Shown here: piece by piece, positions 36,346-46,559 of the stretch
How positions within the stretch are numbered: position 1 is the stretch's first letter
Layout: the number at the start of each line of letters is the position of its first letter
From: Poecilobothrus nobilitatus
Lineage: Eukaryota; Arthropoda; Insecta; Diptera; Dolichopodidae
Length of the DNA: 64,000 nucleotides
Assembly (NCBI GenBank): GCA_947095535.1
Contig: OX352773.1
Coordinates: forward strand, 1,054,001 to 1,118,000
Direction: 5' to 3'
The notes under the pieces: model-generated
What the model was told of the DNA's origin: nothing
The model's database searches: none
What the model saw: the letters and a program-made list of their open reading frames with translations, nothing else
Position numbers and translations under genes: made by a program

Positions 36346-36399
36346 AAAACGAGGAAGAATATAGTTGCCTTTGTCAACTCTTAGATACCCGTACGAACG
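36346..36399 (-). repeat. Family A copy 3, 3' end segment
   Basis: AACGAGGAAGAATATAGTTG then AGATACCCGTACGAACG is the reverse complement of the end of family A. The copy continues after the provirus at 41003 and after the LINE at 45191. AACG at 36396-36399 is the left half of the provirus target duplication. Confidence 0.85.
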
Positions 36400-36827
36400 A
36401 GTTACATATTACAGTAACACAGTCAATCAACCTGTTTAAAGCTTACATTGCAATTTTTCCTTTATTACACTCTGTAAATAAATTGAACTTTAAATAAATT
36501 CTAAATAACTTTGTAAACGTTGCAATAATAATTTTATTTAACTTTCTCAATAATTGTTTTCCAAATTTAATATTAAATGCTAAATAAGCAATTATGTAAT
36601 TTTTCAATAATAATTTAATTTAACTTAAAATTTCTCAATAATTGTTTTTCAAATTTAAATGCTAAATTAGCAATTATGTTTAAACCATATCTATGTACTT
36701 TTGTATAAATAGCCTAATAATAAATCGAAGATGTTTATAATTATTTTGATAATAAAACTAAATACTAAAGAACTAAATTATAAAATTGTTTTTTTTTTTT
36801 AAATTAATTCAATCCAATAACTTATCT
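36400..36827 (+). repeat. 5' LTR of the provirus
   Basis: It starts AGTTACATATT and ends AACTTATCT, next to the primer site. It matches 40571-41002 almost throughout. Differences seen include A/G at position 12, a 5-bp AGTCA gain in the 3' copy, ATTTTTC/CATTTAC, C/A after TATGTA, T/G in TTTCTCAAT/TTTCGCAAT, and 12 versus 10 T in the terminal T run. Confidence 0.92.
36704..36711 (+). promoter_or_regulatory. LTR TATA box (TATAAATA)
   Basis: TATAAATA lies at 36704-36711 in the 5' LTR and at 40880-40887 in the 3' LTR. AATAAA poly(A)-signal candidates follow at about 36718 and 36751. This is a plausible U3 promoter and R/U5 arrangement; the start site is not determined. Confidence 0.5.
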
Positions 36828-36844
36828 GGCGCAGTCGGTAGGAT
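36827..36844 (+). other. Primer binding site, tRNA-Ser type
   Basis: TGGCGCAGTCGGTAGGAT directly abuts the 5' LTR. This is the serine-tRNA-complementary site I recall for the 17.6/297 group, whereas gypsy itself uses tRNA-Lys. It places the element near 17.6/297/yoyo-type errantiviruses. Confidence 0.75.
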
Positions 36845-37246
36845 AAGCACAAGTTTGTCCAAGTTTCGTTATTCGCATTAAATTAAAAACTCGACGGTAA
36901 ATCGATAATTTAATTTAAACGGTTAATTGACTATAAACTCTATTCAACTTATAATTATTGTGAAACATGCCATAATCAAACCTAAGGTGAGGCTGCCTTA
37001 GGCGCAATAAAATTTAAGTTGAAAATAATAATAATATAGTGTGAATTGTGAAATAAGTGAATTGTGTTAGTGTGTTCCTGAAACTGGTCGAAGGATTATT
37101 GACCAAAGTATCTGGATAAATCAAGAGAATATTGGCTAAACATTAGACACAAGTTTCTGAAAAAGACGACTCAAGGTATCAACCTAATTGTGCTTATCTG
37201 AAAATCTACAAGTTATGGGTTGGATTCAGCTCACCATTTTTAATAC

Positions 37247-37252
37247 GTAAGT
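37247..37252 (+). promoter_or_regulatory. Candidate splice donor in the leader
   Basis: TACGTAAGTC matches a strong donor consensus and lies 43 bp before the gag start. Env of errantiviruses is made from a spliced RNA, so a donor in the leader would fit. The acceptor was probably lost with the deleted pol/env segment. Confidence 0.35.
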
Positions 37253-37289
37253 CAATTTATATTTTTATTCTTTGCAAGTAATCAAGTAA

Positions 37290-38910
37290 ATGTCAAAAGA
37301 TAATAATAGACCTAAACCTTATTCCATACCTAATTCCATTCTTGATAAATTAAATTTTCTAAAACTAAAAATTGAGATTAATAAGAACAATCTAACAAAT
37401 ATTCGGGACGGAAATATATTAAATTTAAATAAATTAGATAATTTAAATAATATAGATTTAGGTAATTCAAATAGTATAGATTTAAGTGATAATAATAACT
37501 TTGATTTAAATAATTCGATCATTCATTGGTGTAACATTAGTGAATTAAGCCCACTTGATTTAACGTTAACCGATAGTAATATAATGGGTCCAAATCCTCC
37601 TGTTCCACCAATACCCCCAACAGTTATACCCCCAGTTGCTCAAACATCTCAAGCACAGTCGGTAACTACCATGGACATTTTTAATTCTCTTCGCGTACCT
37701 GATACAATCAAAGATCTTCCCCATTACGATGGGAATCCTAGATTGCTATTCGAATTTATAAATAACGTAGAAGAAATATTAGAAATTATAAAGTATACTC
37801 GTAACACTCCTTACGGTCAAATATTGTTGCGAACAATAAGAAATAAAATCGTTGGTCCCGCCAACGAAGTTTTAAATATGTACGGGACACCACTAGATTA
37901 GTCTCAAATAAGACAAAACCTTATACTTCACTACTCCGACAAACGTAACGAAACGTCACTAATAAGAGACCTACACGGTCTCAACCAAGGAAACAAACCC
38001 GTGGAAATGTTTTATAGTGAAATAATTGAAATCCTTGCAACAATGACTAATCACATTCAGATTCACGAAACTGATAATAATGTTATTAATTCCAAACGGA
38101 ATCTTACTATTAGATTATTAGACTATTAGATTTTTTAGTTTTAGAAATCTTTATATTCAAATGTGTTTAAACGTGTTCTTAACCGGCATGAAAGAACCAC
38201 TTGGTTCAACTATAAGATCTATGAAACCTGAATCATTACCAGAGGCTTTTTCGTTCTGTATTGAAGAACAGAACATCTCCTATACAAGAAATACTCCAGC
38301 TATTCATAAACCTTCTAATAATTTAAGACCAACATCCAAGATTTCTCCCATATATAATCGAATACAAAATCCAAATATACCAAGATTTTCAAACTACCCT
38401 TAATTCAACCCAACACCACGTAATACCGGTTACCAAAATAATTTCACTCAAAACTCACAGCAACCAAAATTTTATCAACAACAACCAAGATTTTACCACC
38501 CACAACCCGCATTTAATAATCAAAATAAACCAAACCAAAATCAAACCAACGCGATCAATAGACCAAATAATCAAAACATGCACAAACCTGAACCCATGAA
38601 GCTGAGTTCTGGTAAAACCATTCAAATGAGATACCAACCAAATCAATTTAATAGACCACCCCAGAATAATTTCTTCCGGACCTCAAATCAACCTAAATTC
38701 ACTAATAAAGAATTATTTAATGTTTCCATCGAACCAAATGTACCAAATAATAATATGTAATAACAACTAGACGAATATTATCAATATGATAATCCAGATG
38801 AATACTCTTATCCTGAAGAAACTTATTCATCAAAGGATATTACTATGGAACATGAAATAGACGATGAAAATTTTCTAGTAGAAGCCTCGGAACATCAATC
38901 GGTTTCTTAG
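37290..38910 (+). pseudogene. gag: Provirus gag, broken
   Basis: The first ATG after the leader opens 203 codons with an Asn/Leu-rich start, a proline-rich stretch (PNPPVPPIPPTVIPP) and the errantiviral gag core IKDLPHYDGNPRLLFEFINN. TAG at 37899 interrupts the frame. The same frame continues recognisably to about 38126, then a frameshift near 38130-38160 moves to the frame of 38161-38910. That part carries stops at 38401 and 38758-38763, in a Gln/Asn/Pro-rich nucleocapsid-like region without CCHC knuckles. The last residues before the gag stop at 38908 overlap the protease frame. It could not make a full structural protein. Confidence 0.85.
38868..38874 (+). promoter_or_regulatory. Candidate -1 ribosomal frameshift heptamer
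   Basis: A AAT TTT in the gag frame is a canonical X XXY YYZ slippery site (X=A, Y=T, Z=T). It lies 34 bp before the gag stop. After a -1 shift the frame is open straight into the protease. This is how errantiviruses usually make Gag-Pol. Whether a stimulating RNA structure follows is not evident. Confidence 0.55.
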
Positions 38911-39503
38911 ACATAAATAAACATGGTACTATTCTTCCGTATATAAACATAAAATCTCCTTTTGGACGAAACCTCAAATTTTTAATTGATACAGGAGCTT
39001 CTGATTCCTTTCTAAGCCCCGAATTCGCACACCCCGAAGATCTCGAAACTATTAACCCCGTCCACATAACTACAGTTTTAAATAAACATACTTTAAACAA
39101 AAGAATTACTCTTCCTAACTTTATAGAATTCAATCAATCTGGCAAATGTAAATTTCTGATTTTCAAATTTCATAAATATTTTGATGGACTCTTAGGATAC
39201 GATTCTATAGAATCTTTAGGAGCCGATACAAATAAAAAAGCTCTTATAACAAAAAACTCTGTTTTACCTCTCTACTTTAAACCAAACTTCCAATCTCAAA
39301 AAATTACCATTGAACCTAACAATAAACTTATAGCCAAATTACCGGTAGACATAAGAAATGGAGATATTTACATTCCTAAAACTGAAATTAAACCTGGACT
39401 ATTTACTTCTGAAGGAATTTATAACGCAAAAGAATGGTATAGTAACATTGAAGTGACTAATTACTCACCTACACCTCAAGTTTTATTTCTGGATCAACTC
39501 TAA
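38868..39503 (+). pseudogene. pol: Provirus protease and start of the pol linker
   Basis: In the -1 frame there is an uninterrupted run of about 210 codons with the retropepsin motif FLIDTGASDSFLSPEF (Asp codon at 38988), a flap-like LGYDSI-type stretch later, and the post-protease linker (NGDIYIPKTEIKPGLFTSEG). TAA at 39501 ends it. Another frame continues the linker to 39628. No RT motif follows: env sequence begins within about 100 bp. The protease itself keeps its catalytic DTG. Confidence 0.85.
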
Positions 39504-39608
39504 AAGCTAATAACTACGAAGAAAGCGAATTTATAGAAATTAACAATTATAATATTCAAAGTTCAACCATCGAACTAAATAATTATAATGAAGACATAAC
39601 TCAATCTC

Positions 39609-40673
39609 TTAGCAATTGTTCTTGCTAAACTCAACATAATATCAAAACAAATCTTAAATCCTTTAGAAATCCAAGAAATCCACGAAATTTTCAATAATCA
39701 AAACATTACTATTAATTCAGATGAAGTTATATATGAATTTTTAACACTTCAAGCTTACTATAATGATACCAATATAATATTTAACATTCAAATCCCAATT
39801 ATTTCCAAAGAGACATTTACCTTATTCCGCATAATTCCTCTTCCAGTAAGTATAAATAAAACAATTTCTTGTAAACCTTATTTACTTGCAAATAGTAACA
39901 ATATATTGTACTTAAATGATAAATGCACAAAAATAGAGCAGACATACTATTGCAAAGAAACGTTTCATCAAGAAAACATTTCATCCTCAAAATGTATTAG
40001 TAAACTACTACAAAATCAACCAGCTAATTGTGAATTACACTTAAGGGATGTAAATATCGAAATATATCAACCAGAACCTAACTATATCATCCTAATTAAC
40101 ATCCCAAACACAATTATCAACACAACTTGTGGGCCAAAACATCAAAAATTAAAAGGAAACCTATTAATTCACTTCCAGAATTGCGATATTAAAATAAACG
40201 AAGTCATATATTCCTCAATATTACAAAATCATTGGGACGAAATCAATATATATCCCACTACACAATTCACTCAGGTTAACGTCACATATTCACACAATTT
40301 TACGTCGTTTAAAACATTGGAAAATTATCAATTTACAAAAAGGGACTCAACCGAAGATTTAACACTCTATGCAAAACAAACCGACCTTTTCATCATAACT
40401 TTAATAACCAGTACTACGGCAGCCATCTTTACAATTTTACTTTTATATATTATTATTTATCAAAAATCACACCACAAAACCAATTACCCAGTGGCCTCAT
40501 TTATCGCTTCTACCATAGAACCATCGAAACTCCAGTTCACATGGCCGTCGCTCTTTTCCAAGGGGGGAGAAGTTACATATTGCAGTAACACAGTCAAGTC
40601 AATCAACCTGTTTAAAGCTTACATTGCACATTTACCTTTATTACACTCTGTAAATAAATTGAACTTTAAATAA
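39609..40673 (+). pseudogene. env: Provirus env, C-terminal part
   Basis: About 354 codons are open without a stop from 39609. The start is undefined because the N-terminal half, including any cleavage site and fusion peptide, was removed by the deletion that also took RT to integrase. What remains is a Cys-containing ectodomain with N-glycosylation sites (NISS, NTTC, NVTY, NFTS). A hydrophobic segment of about 25 residues follows (about 40387-40461) as the membrane anchor, then a short basic tail. The frame runs through the polypurine tract and about 34 codons into the 3' LTR. Errantiviral Env is related to baculovirus F-type fusion proteins; here it is a fragment only. Confidence 0.8.
40560..40570 (+). 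other. Polypurine tract
   Basis: AAGGGGGGAGA lies immediately before the 3' LTR start (AGTTACATATT). It is the plus-strand primer site expected there. Confidence 0.85.
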
Positions 40674-41002
40674 ATTCTAAATAACTTTGTAAACGTTGCA
40701 ATAATAATTTTATTTAACTTTCTCAATAATTGTTTTCCAAATTTAATATTAAATGCTAAATAAGCAATTATGTAATTTTTCAATAATAATTTAATTTAAC
40801 TTAAAATTTCGCAATAATTGTTTTTCAAATTTAAATGCTAAATTAGCAATTATGTTTAAACCATATCTATGTAATTTTGTATAAATAGCCTAATAATAAA
40901 TCGAAGATGTTTATAATTATTTTGATAATAAAACTAAATACTAAAGAACTAAATTATAAAATTGTTTTTTTTTTTAAATTAATTCAATCCAATAACTTAT
41001 CT
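40571..41002 (+). repeat. 3' LTR of the provirus
   Basis: This 432-bp copy of 36400-36827 begins after the polypurine tract and ends at the AACG target repeat. TATAAATA lies at 40880-40887. Confidence 0.92.
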
Positions 41003-41121
41003 AACGCGGTAGTATGTTCATAGAGTGTCATTCTTCTTATAATGTTATATTTTAATTTTTCGGTATTTTAAAATAATTTGGGTGAAGTTTATAATTTCTA
41101 GAACTATAGTTTGTACATATG
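41003..41121 (-). repeat. Family A copy 3, middle segment
   Basis: AACG (target repeat) then GTAGTATGTTCATAGAGTGTC and TTTATAATTTCTAGAACTAT continue the family A copy in reverse from the point where the provirus interrupted it. They run up to the LINE junction. Confidence 0.8.
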
Positions 41122-41143
41122 TACAAATTATAGTTCTAGAAAT
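41094..41143. repeat. 50-bp near-perfect palindrome at the LINE 5' junction
   Basis: ATTTCTAGAACTATAGTTTG (then TA) is followed by CATATG and its inverse TACAAATTATAGTTCTAGAA (then AT). The 22-bp arms differ at one base. The left arm is normal family A sequence. The right arm is an extra inverted copy of it, lying just before the LINE starts. Confidence 0.8.
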
Positions 41144-41406
41144 CTTAATCAAACTGTTCATCAGTACAGACGTGTTTTTAATTATCGGTTAAAATTACTT
41201 AAAACAATACAACTCAAGTTTAAAATAAATCAGAAAAAAAAAATAAAAAAAAAAACGTTTTTAATGTATCATATTATGTATACAACATAAAAAAACAAAT
41301 TGAAAAAAAATATTCTAAGTGCTAAATATTTTGTGTGTTGCAAAACATATAAAACAAAAAAATAAACTTTTTTGATTTAGCAATAAATGCAAAGCTAAAA
41401 TAAAAG

Positions 41407-42167
41407 GTGAAACGGGAATTCAATGTTCGGGAGTGTAAAAAAGTTTTTCATGAAGCTTGGACATATTCAGGATTGGATCAATCGACGATTAATAATGTGT
41501 ATGCAAACAACAATGTGAGATTCATTTGTGACGATTGCATATTATACATACAAAATATGGATTTGGTTCTACAAAACATGGATTCTTACTGCAAAAAATA
41601 ATGAACATTTAAAGGAGTATTTTGCGTAAATAGTCAGAACAACAATAATAGTATCAGTAATGCTAATAGTCATAATGGGCAAACAAACACTAATTCTAAG
41701 TATGTCAACTGGAAAAAAGGAGAAACATTGAATCAACAAGCCAGTAATTTGGAGGGAAGTAACTGCAACAACTTTCAAACTACATTGATCCAATGGTTCC
41801 TCCAATTGTTAGACTAACAAAAAAAGCAGTGGAAAATGGGGATAGCATATATGTACTTTCAAGATTACGTGATGATAGAATATATACTAACCTGAGGTTA
41901 TTTTTGTCGTTTTTCCATGATCAGGATGATATATGTTATGATTGTATGACAAAAACTAATATAATAGTACTTATCAATCAGGAAGTACTTCCGTCAAATT
42001 ATGAAGAGTTACGTAAATTATGTGATAAATATCACGAAAATATAGGAATAACAGCCAAAGATGTAGCAAAAGACCTAACAATATACAGAAGCCATATATG
42101 CAACAAATACGGAGAGCATCTTCAGAAAATAGGGGATTCGTGGCAAAACTATTTAATAGCAAAATGA
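41407..42167 (+). pseudogene. LINE ORF1 (gag-like), broken
   Basis: The first part (to 41601) has FICDDCILYIQNMDLVLQNM, possibly the end of a PHD/zinc-type domain, and ends at a stop. After an Asn-rich stretch in another frame, 41793-42167 is open with MVPPIVRLTKKAVENGDSIY and a C-terminal part holding paired Cys (DICYDCMTK, HICNKYGEHL). It ends TGA in ATGATGG, overlapping the ORF2 start by 4 nt. No esterase or RRM motif was recognised. Confidence 0.5.
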
Positions 42168-42433
42168 TGGAACACACAAAAGAAAAAAATATAAGTGAAT
42201 TAAAAATTTTATACGTAAACATAATATGTAGTAGTATCAGAAACAAATTTTATGAACTGGAAGCGACTATACAGGAAATTAATAATATTGATATAGTGAT
42301 ATTAAATGAAGTTGAGATTTACGATAATGAAAAGACTTACTTTAATTTACCAAATTATAAAGTTATTTTTAAATGTATAAATCAAAACCGAGGTGGTGGT
42401 ACTGCTATATATATAAAACAAGGTGGAATGTAA
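42164..42433 (+). pseudogene. LINE ORF2 endonuclease, N-terminal part
   Basis: ATG at 42164 overlaps the ORF1 stop (ATGA). The frame gives LKILYVNIICSSIRNKF, then IDIVILNEVEIYDNEKTYF (the Glu-containing metal motif of AP-type endonucleases), then NQNRGGGTAIYIKQ. It is cut at about 42433 by the family B insertion and resumes at about 43739 with LHNLTIIELIDTTPKLIIGTLY. Confidence 0.7.
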
Positions 42434-43738
42434 ACCAACGGTTTTTAAAAGCGCACATTTCCAAAACTCAATACAAACTGTTTAGAAGTGTGACTTACAC
42501 AAAAATTTGAAAATTTCATGTAATAAGAAAAAATGTGAAAATAGGACATTTTTGAAATTTTGAGGGGCCGTAATTCCGGAATCCTACATAACTAAGAAAA
42601 GCCGTTAACACGCGTAAAAATATATTATTGAACTTTTAATTTTCATGTCTTGCCGAAGAAAAATTTGTACAGGTGCCTAAGTTACAGGTGTCTAAAAATA
42701 GCAAATTTTCAATTTTTGAGGCGTAATAACTTAAAGAGTTGCTTAGTTAAAGAGGTGCTACCAAAAATTTTTTTGAGGAAACTTATACTAATTCTAAAAG
42801 TTCTTTCTTGTCTCAAAATTTCAAGTTCCTATCTAAAGGCGTGTCGGAGTTATGAAAAAAGAAATTTCATGCAAAATGTGGTTTTCACATAACGGTAAAT
42901 TTAAATAGTAAATTACAAAATATTACATAATTTTGATATTGTTTTATATAGATAATAAAATTTTCGATCTTCTGCCGGTTTTAGATTGCAAAACTATTAC
43001 GCAGAGCCTGAGATATATACATCTCAAAATGGGGCTTTTTCGCAATTTTGAAGAGCTGCAACTTTGGAACCCTTTACAACTAAAATAAACCTTTAACACA
43101 TGTAAAAATATATTACTGTAGCTTTAATTTTTATATCTTGCAGAAGTAATATGTGTACAGGTTCCTAAGTTACAGGTGTTTAAAAATAGCAAATTTTCAA
43201 GTTTTGAGTCCTAATAACTCATAAACAGGGGGTTGTCCAAAAAAATTTTCTGAGCAAACTTATATTAATTCTAAAAGTTCTTTCTTGCCTCAAAATTTCA
43301 AGCCTCTATCTAGAAGCGTGCCGGAGTTATGAAAGTAGAAAAATCATGCAAAATTTGGTTTTCACATAACGGTAAATTTAAATACTAAATTTAAAAAAAT
43401 GGTATAATTTTGATATTAATTTACAAAGATAAAAGAAATACGTGTCGAATGACTTTTTCAGATTGAAAAAATCTTAAGCAGAACATAAGATATATGCATT
43501 TAAAAATAGGGCTTTTTCAAAGTTTGAGGGGCTGTAGCTCCGTAATGGGAGGGGCTACATGAAAAAGTTGTTCCACAAAATTATTTTTTTTATGACACCT
43601 ACCCATGGTTAAAATTTTTTTTCTCTATCTTTAACGGTGTAGAAGTTTTGTAAACAGACAGACGGACGGAGAGAGTGAAACTAATAAGTACATTTTCTCA
43701 AAATTTTTTTGGAAATGTGCTAAAAAGAACTTAGTTTT
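42434..43738 (+). repeat. Family B repeat, copy inserted in the LINE
   Basis: This non-coding segment splits the LINE endonuclease. Two halves are tandem copies at about 477 bp offset: GTTTTCACATAACGGTAAAT occurs at 42881 and 43358, each preceded by TCTAAAAGTTCTTTCTTG and CGGAGTTATGAAA. It ends with AAACAGACAGACGGACGGAG, a reversed GTCY microsatellite. Related copies lie at 5053-5815 and 33125-33360, and an internal block resembles family A. Confidence 0.7.
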
Positions 43739-44899
43739 AACATAATTGTTCAAGAGGAATTACACAATCTAACCATCATTGAGTTAATTGACACAACACC
43801 TAAACTTATAATAGGTACACTCTATAAAGCGCCAAATATTAACAACAACCTATTTATAGAACAAATGGAAAGACAAATAGACTTTGAGAAAGTAATTAAT
43901 ATGAGAATAAGAGCCTTTGTAAACAAAACAATTGGATTTGACAACAATCAGTATGGTTTTTTAGAAAATGTGGTACTGAATCAGCTGTTAGTACTACAAT
44001 TGCACAAATACAGGAAGCATTTGATAAAGGAAAATATGTAGCTGCAATCTTTGTAGATTTAACTAAAGCATTTGATGTTGTAAATAATGAAAAACTCTTA
44101 AATATTATAGAGGATATAGGAATAAGAGGTGTAGCAAAAGATTTATTAAAAGATTACTTAACAAATAGAACGCAATGTACGAGAATTAACAATACACTAA
44201 GTCGGCAATCTGCCTATAAAATTTGGAGTACCACAAGTATCACTAATAGACCCTCTATTATATTTACTATACATCATGAATATGGCTAACTGTGGCATAA
44301 TGTCAAAATATAATATTTATGCTGATGACACAAATATTGTTACTAAGACAAGCACTCTTTCTGAAATAGAAACTGTACTAAATGAGGACTTGGAAAAATT
44401 TTGTAATTGGCTAAAATTTAATGAACTTATGATTAATATAAAAAAAACCAATTATATGATTTTTAAGCCTCATCTGAGAAGCGGTGATGAAATTAATATA
44501 AAAATTAACAATCAGTCACTAATCAGAGCACATGATGTAAAATATTTGGGAGTCACTATTGATGAAAATCTAAAATGGCATAAGCACATAAAACAAATTA
44601 AAAAGAGTATAATTCCTATAGTAATGGTTATCAGAAATTCGGGGGGAGTTCCTAAGAAAGTAGCTAAACTCATCTATAATGGACATATTTTATCCAAAAT
44701 TAGATATAACATTACTGGCTGGAGCCAATGTTCAAGTTTTCATCTAAAACAAATTGGTACAATAATGAATAAAGCACTAAAAATCTTATATAAGATGGAT
44801 ATGCGATGTAGCACAAAAAATCTATATATGGTGACAGAAGAATTAGATATTAATCAACTAATCTACTTCGAAAGTGTAAATATATTCATAATATTGTAA
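43739..44899 (+). pseudogene. LINE ORF2, endonuclease end and RT
   Basis: After IIGTLYKAPNINNNLF (endonuclease) the sequence jumps to KVINMRIRAFVNKTIGFDNN, so the endonuclease C-terminus and the first RT motifs are deleted. RT continues across frames: AAIFVDLTKAFDVVNNEKLL (about 44043-44102), then a GVPQVS box in place of GVPQGS (about 44225-44250). The frame 44276-44899 follows with NIYADDTNIV (catalytic YADD intact), WLKFNELMINIKKTNYM, VKYLGVTIDENLKWHKHIKQ and ILSKIRYNITGW. Worn 3' coding sequence continues to about 45120. Confidence 0.75.
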
Positions 44900-45190
44900 A
44901 TAAAAAACTAAAGTCAAATTGGATACTAAATAAACGAAAGGAAATACGTAATTATAACACAAGAAACAAATTTAAAATAAATATACCCAAAGCTAGAACG
45001 TCCACTAAACAAAATAGTCTGAAAAATAGCGCAGTTAAATTATATAACAATTTACCGGATTACATAAAGAATTAGAAAAATGCTGAAAAGTTCAAATCAT
45101 CTCTAAAAAAGCATATTAAAAATTTTAGAAAATTTTTACAATGTTAAATTGTCTGAAATTAAATAAAAAAAAAATAACAAAAAAAAAAAA

Positions 45191-46480
45191 TATGTATGTA
45201 TGTATATTTAAACTACTTACATATACATGTTTAAACATTCTTCAAAAGCAGATTTTAACATTCCACCTAACGATTATCAATTCAAAATTTTTCCAAATAT
45301 GCTATTACCATTTGTTACTAAGTGGCAAATAATTTATACCAAACTTACTACAAAATACCAAATATATATTAAAATGCATATGCATTCATACATATAACAT
45401 ACATACTATTATATATCGCCATACATTGCAATATTTCTTTAAACATATTTCATTCATAGAATAATTTCTTATAACTACAACAAAACACGCATAAATACGC
45501 CGATATATACACACATATGCATATGTATATACGAGTATATCTATATGTACTCTATTATTACATCATTCATTCATCAGTGACATATACGATATGTAAATAA
45601 ACATGATATTATATATAACAACAATGTATATCAATATCATAAAAATAATAAAAATTCTTCAAGCAACCGTTATGTTGTTTATTTATTTACAGTTTTTTGT
45701 ACTACGCATTATATCCTCAACAAAAATTATCGAGTAAAAAAAAAATTCAAAAAAATCGTTAAAGAAATTTGTTAGAAAATTTGAAAAAAATCAAGTCGTC
45801 AATTTTAAGGTAACCCTATATTATTAAGAAAAGTTGCTAACAGAAATAAAAGTATAATGTTGGAGCTTTAATTTTTATATTTTAATATTTATTTATATAT
45901 TACTTCAAAAAAATTTGAATAGGTGTTCAAGTTACAGATGTTTAAAAATAGGGATTTTTCAGCTTTTGACCCCTTACAGCTCCTAAACGGGGGAGATACA
46001 AAAATATAGAAGGTTTAAAGATTTTTGCAATAATTCAGTTTCGCATAAGCGTAAATTAAGACACCGTATGGCACAAGTATATATTTATTATATACATATT
46101 TGTAAAGGTCATAGCTGCAGCTATAGTTTGACATTTTGAGATTGAAGATATACCTTACAGAATTTGTGTCATAACAATTTAAATATAGAGCTTTTTCGAA
46201 CTTTGGGGAGCTTGCAGCTCCCTAGCGGGTGGGACTACAGAAAAAAGTTCTTCCATAAAATTAAGTTTTTTAGGATATTTATCCGTAATTAAAATTGCAT
46301 GGCTCTACTTCAAACGATGTAGAACTTTCGAAAAATTTGTATGAAAAATGTGGAGATCAAAAAGTTAGTTGTTCGAGAACTACCCGACATTTTGGTCGGA
46401 TCTCAACCAAAAAAAATAGGGAACTTAATAATTTCAATACTCTAGCTTTCTTAGTTTTTAAGTTAGCGTGCTGACGGACG
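45191..46480 (-). repeat. Family A copy 3, main segment
   Basis: This is the reverse complement of most of family A. It resumes at ACATTCTTCAAAAGCAG and ends near GTTAGCGTGCTGACGGACGG, the GTCC microsatellite. The family A start (TATACCC...) is missing, so the copy is truncated there. A separate 24-bp piece of family A (GAATAGGTGTTCAAGTTACA, then GATT) recurs at 46541-46564. Confidence 0.8.
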
Positions 46481-46559
46481 GGTATGATATGGGTATGAAA
46501 ATAGTAATTTTGGTTTAATTTTCATTGTTAATTTCCAATTGAATAGGTGTTCAAGTTAC

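Larger units (their letters stand above)
36400..41002 (+). mobile_element. gypsy/17.6-type LTR provirus with env remnant, internally deleted
   Basis: In order it holds a 428-bp 5' LTR, a tRNA-Ser-type primer site, an untranslated leader, a broken gag, a -1 slippery heptamer, a protease, an env C-terminal part, a polypurine tract and a 432-bp 3' LTR. AACG flanks both ends (36396-36399 and 41003-41006). RT, RNase H, integrase and the env N-terminus are missing, so it is 4.6 kb, where I expect about 7-7.5 kb for an intact relative. The LTRs differ by about five substitutions and a few length changes, so it inserted fairly recently. The target was a family A repeat. This is an insect endogenous errantivirus and is non-functional as read. 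Confidence 0.9.
41144..45190 (+). mobile_element. Two-ORF LINE inserted in family A copy 3
   Basis: The order is a 5' UTR (about 41144-41400), a broken ORF1, an ORF2 endonuclease start, a family B insertion (42434-43738), a little more endonuclease, a large internal deletion, an RT domain, and an A-rich 3' end (about 45165-45190). Family A sequence flanks it on both sides, so the 3' junction lies near 45190. The 5' end is close to intact, which is uncommon for LINEs. Clade not assigned with confidence. Confidence 0.75.

Noticed and set aside
39906..40673. Intact env gene starting at 39906
   Set aside because: The frame is open upstream to 39609 with clear env-like sequence and there is no ATG at 39906. 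It is the C-terminal part of a truncated gene, not a complete one.
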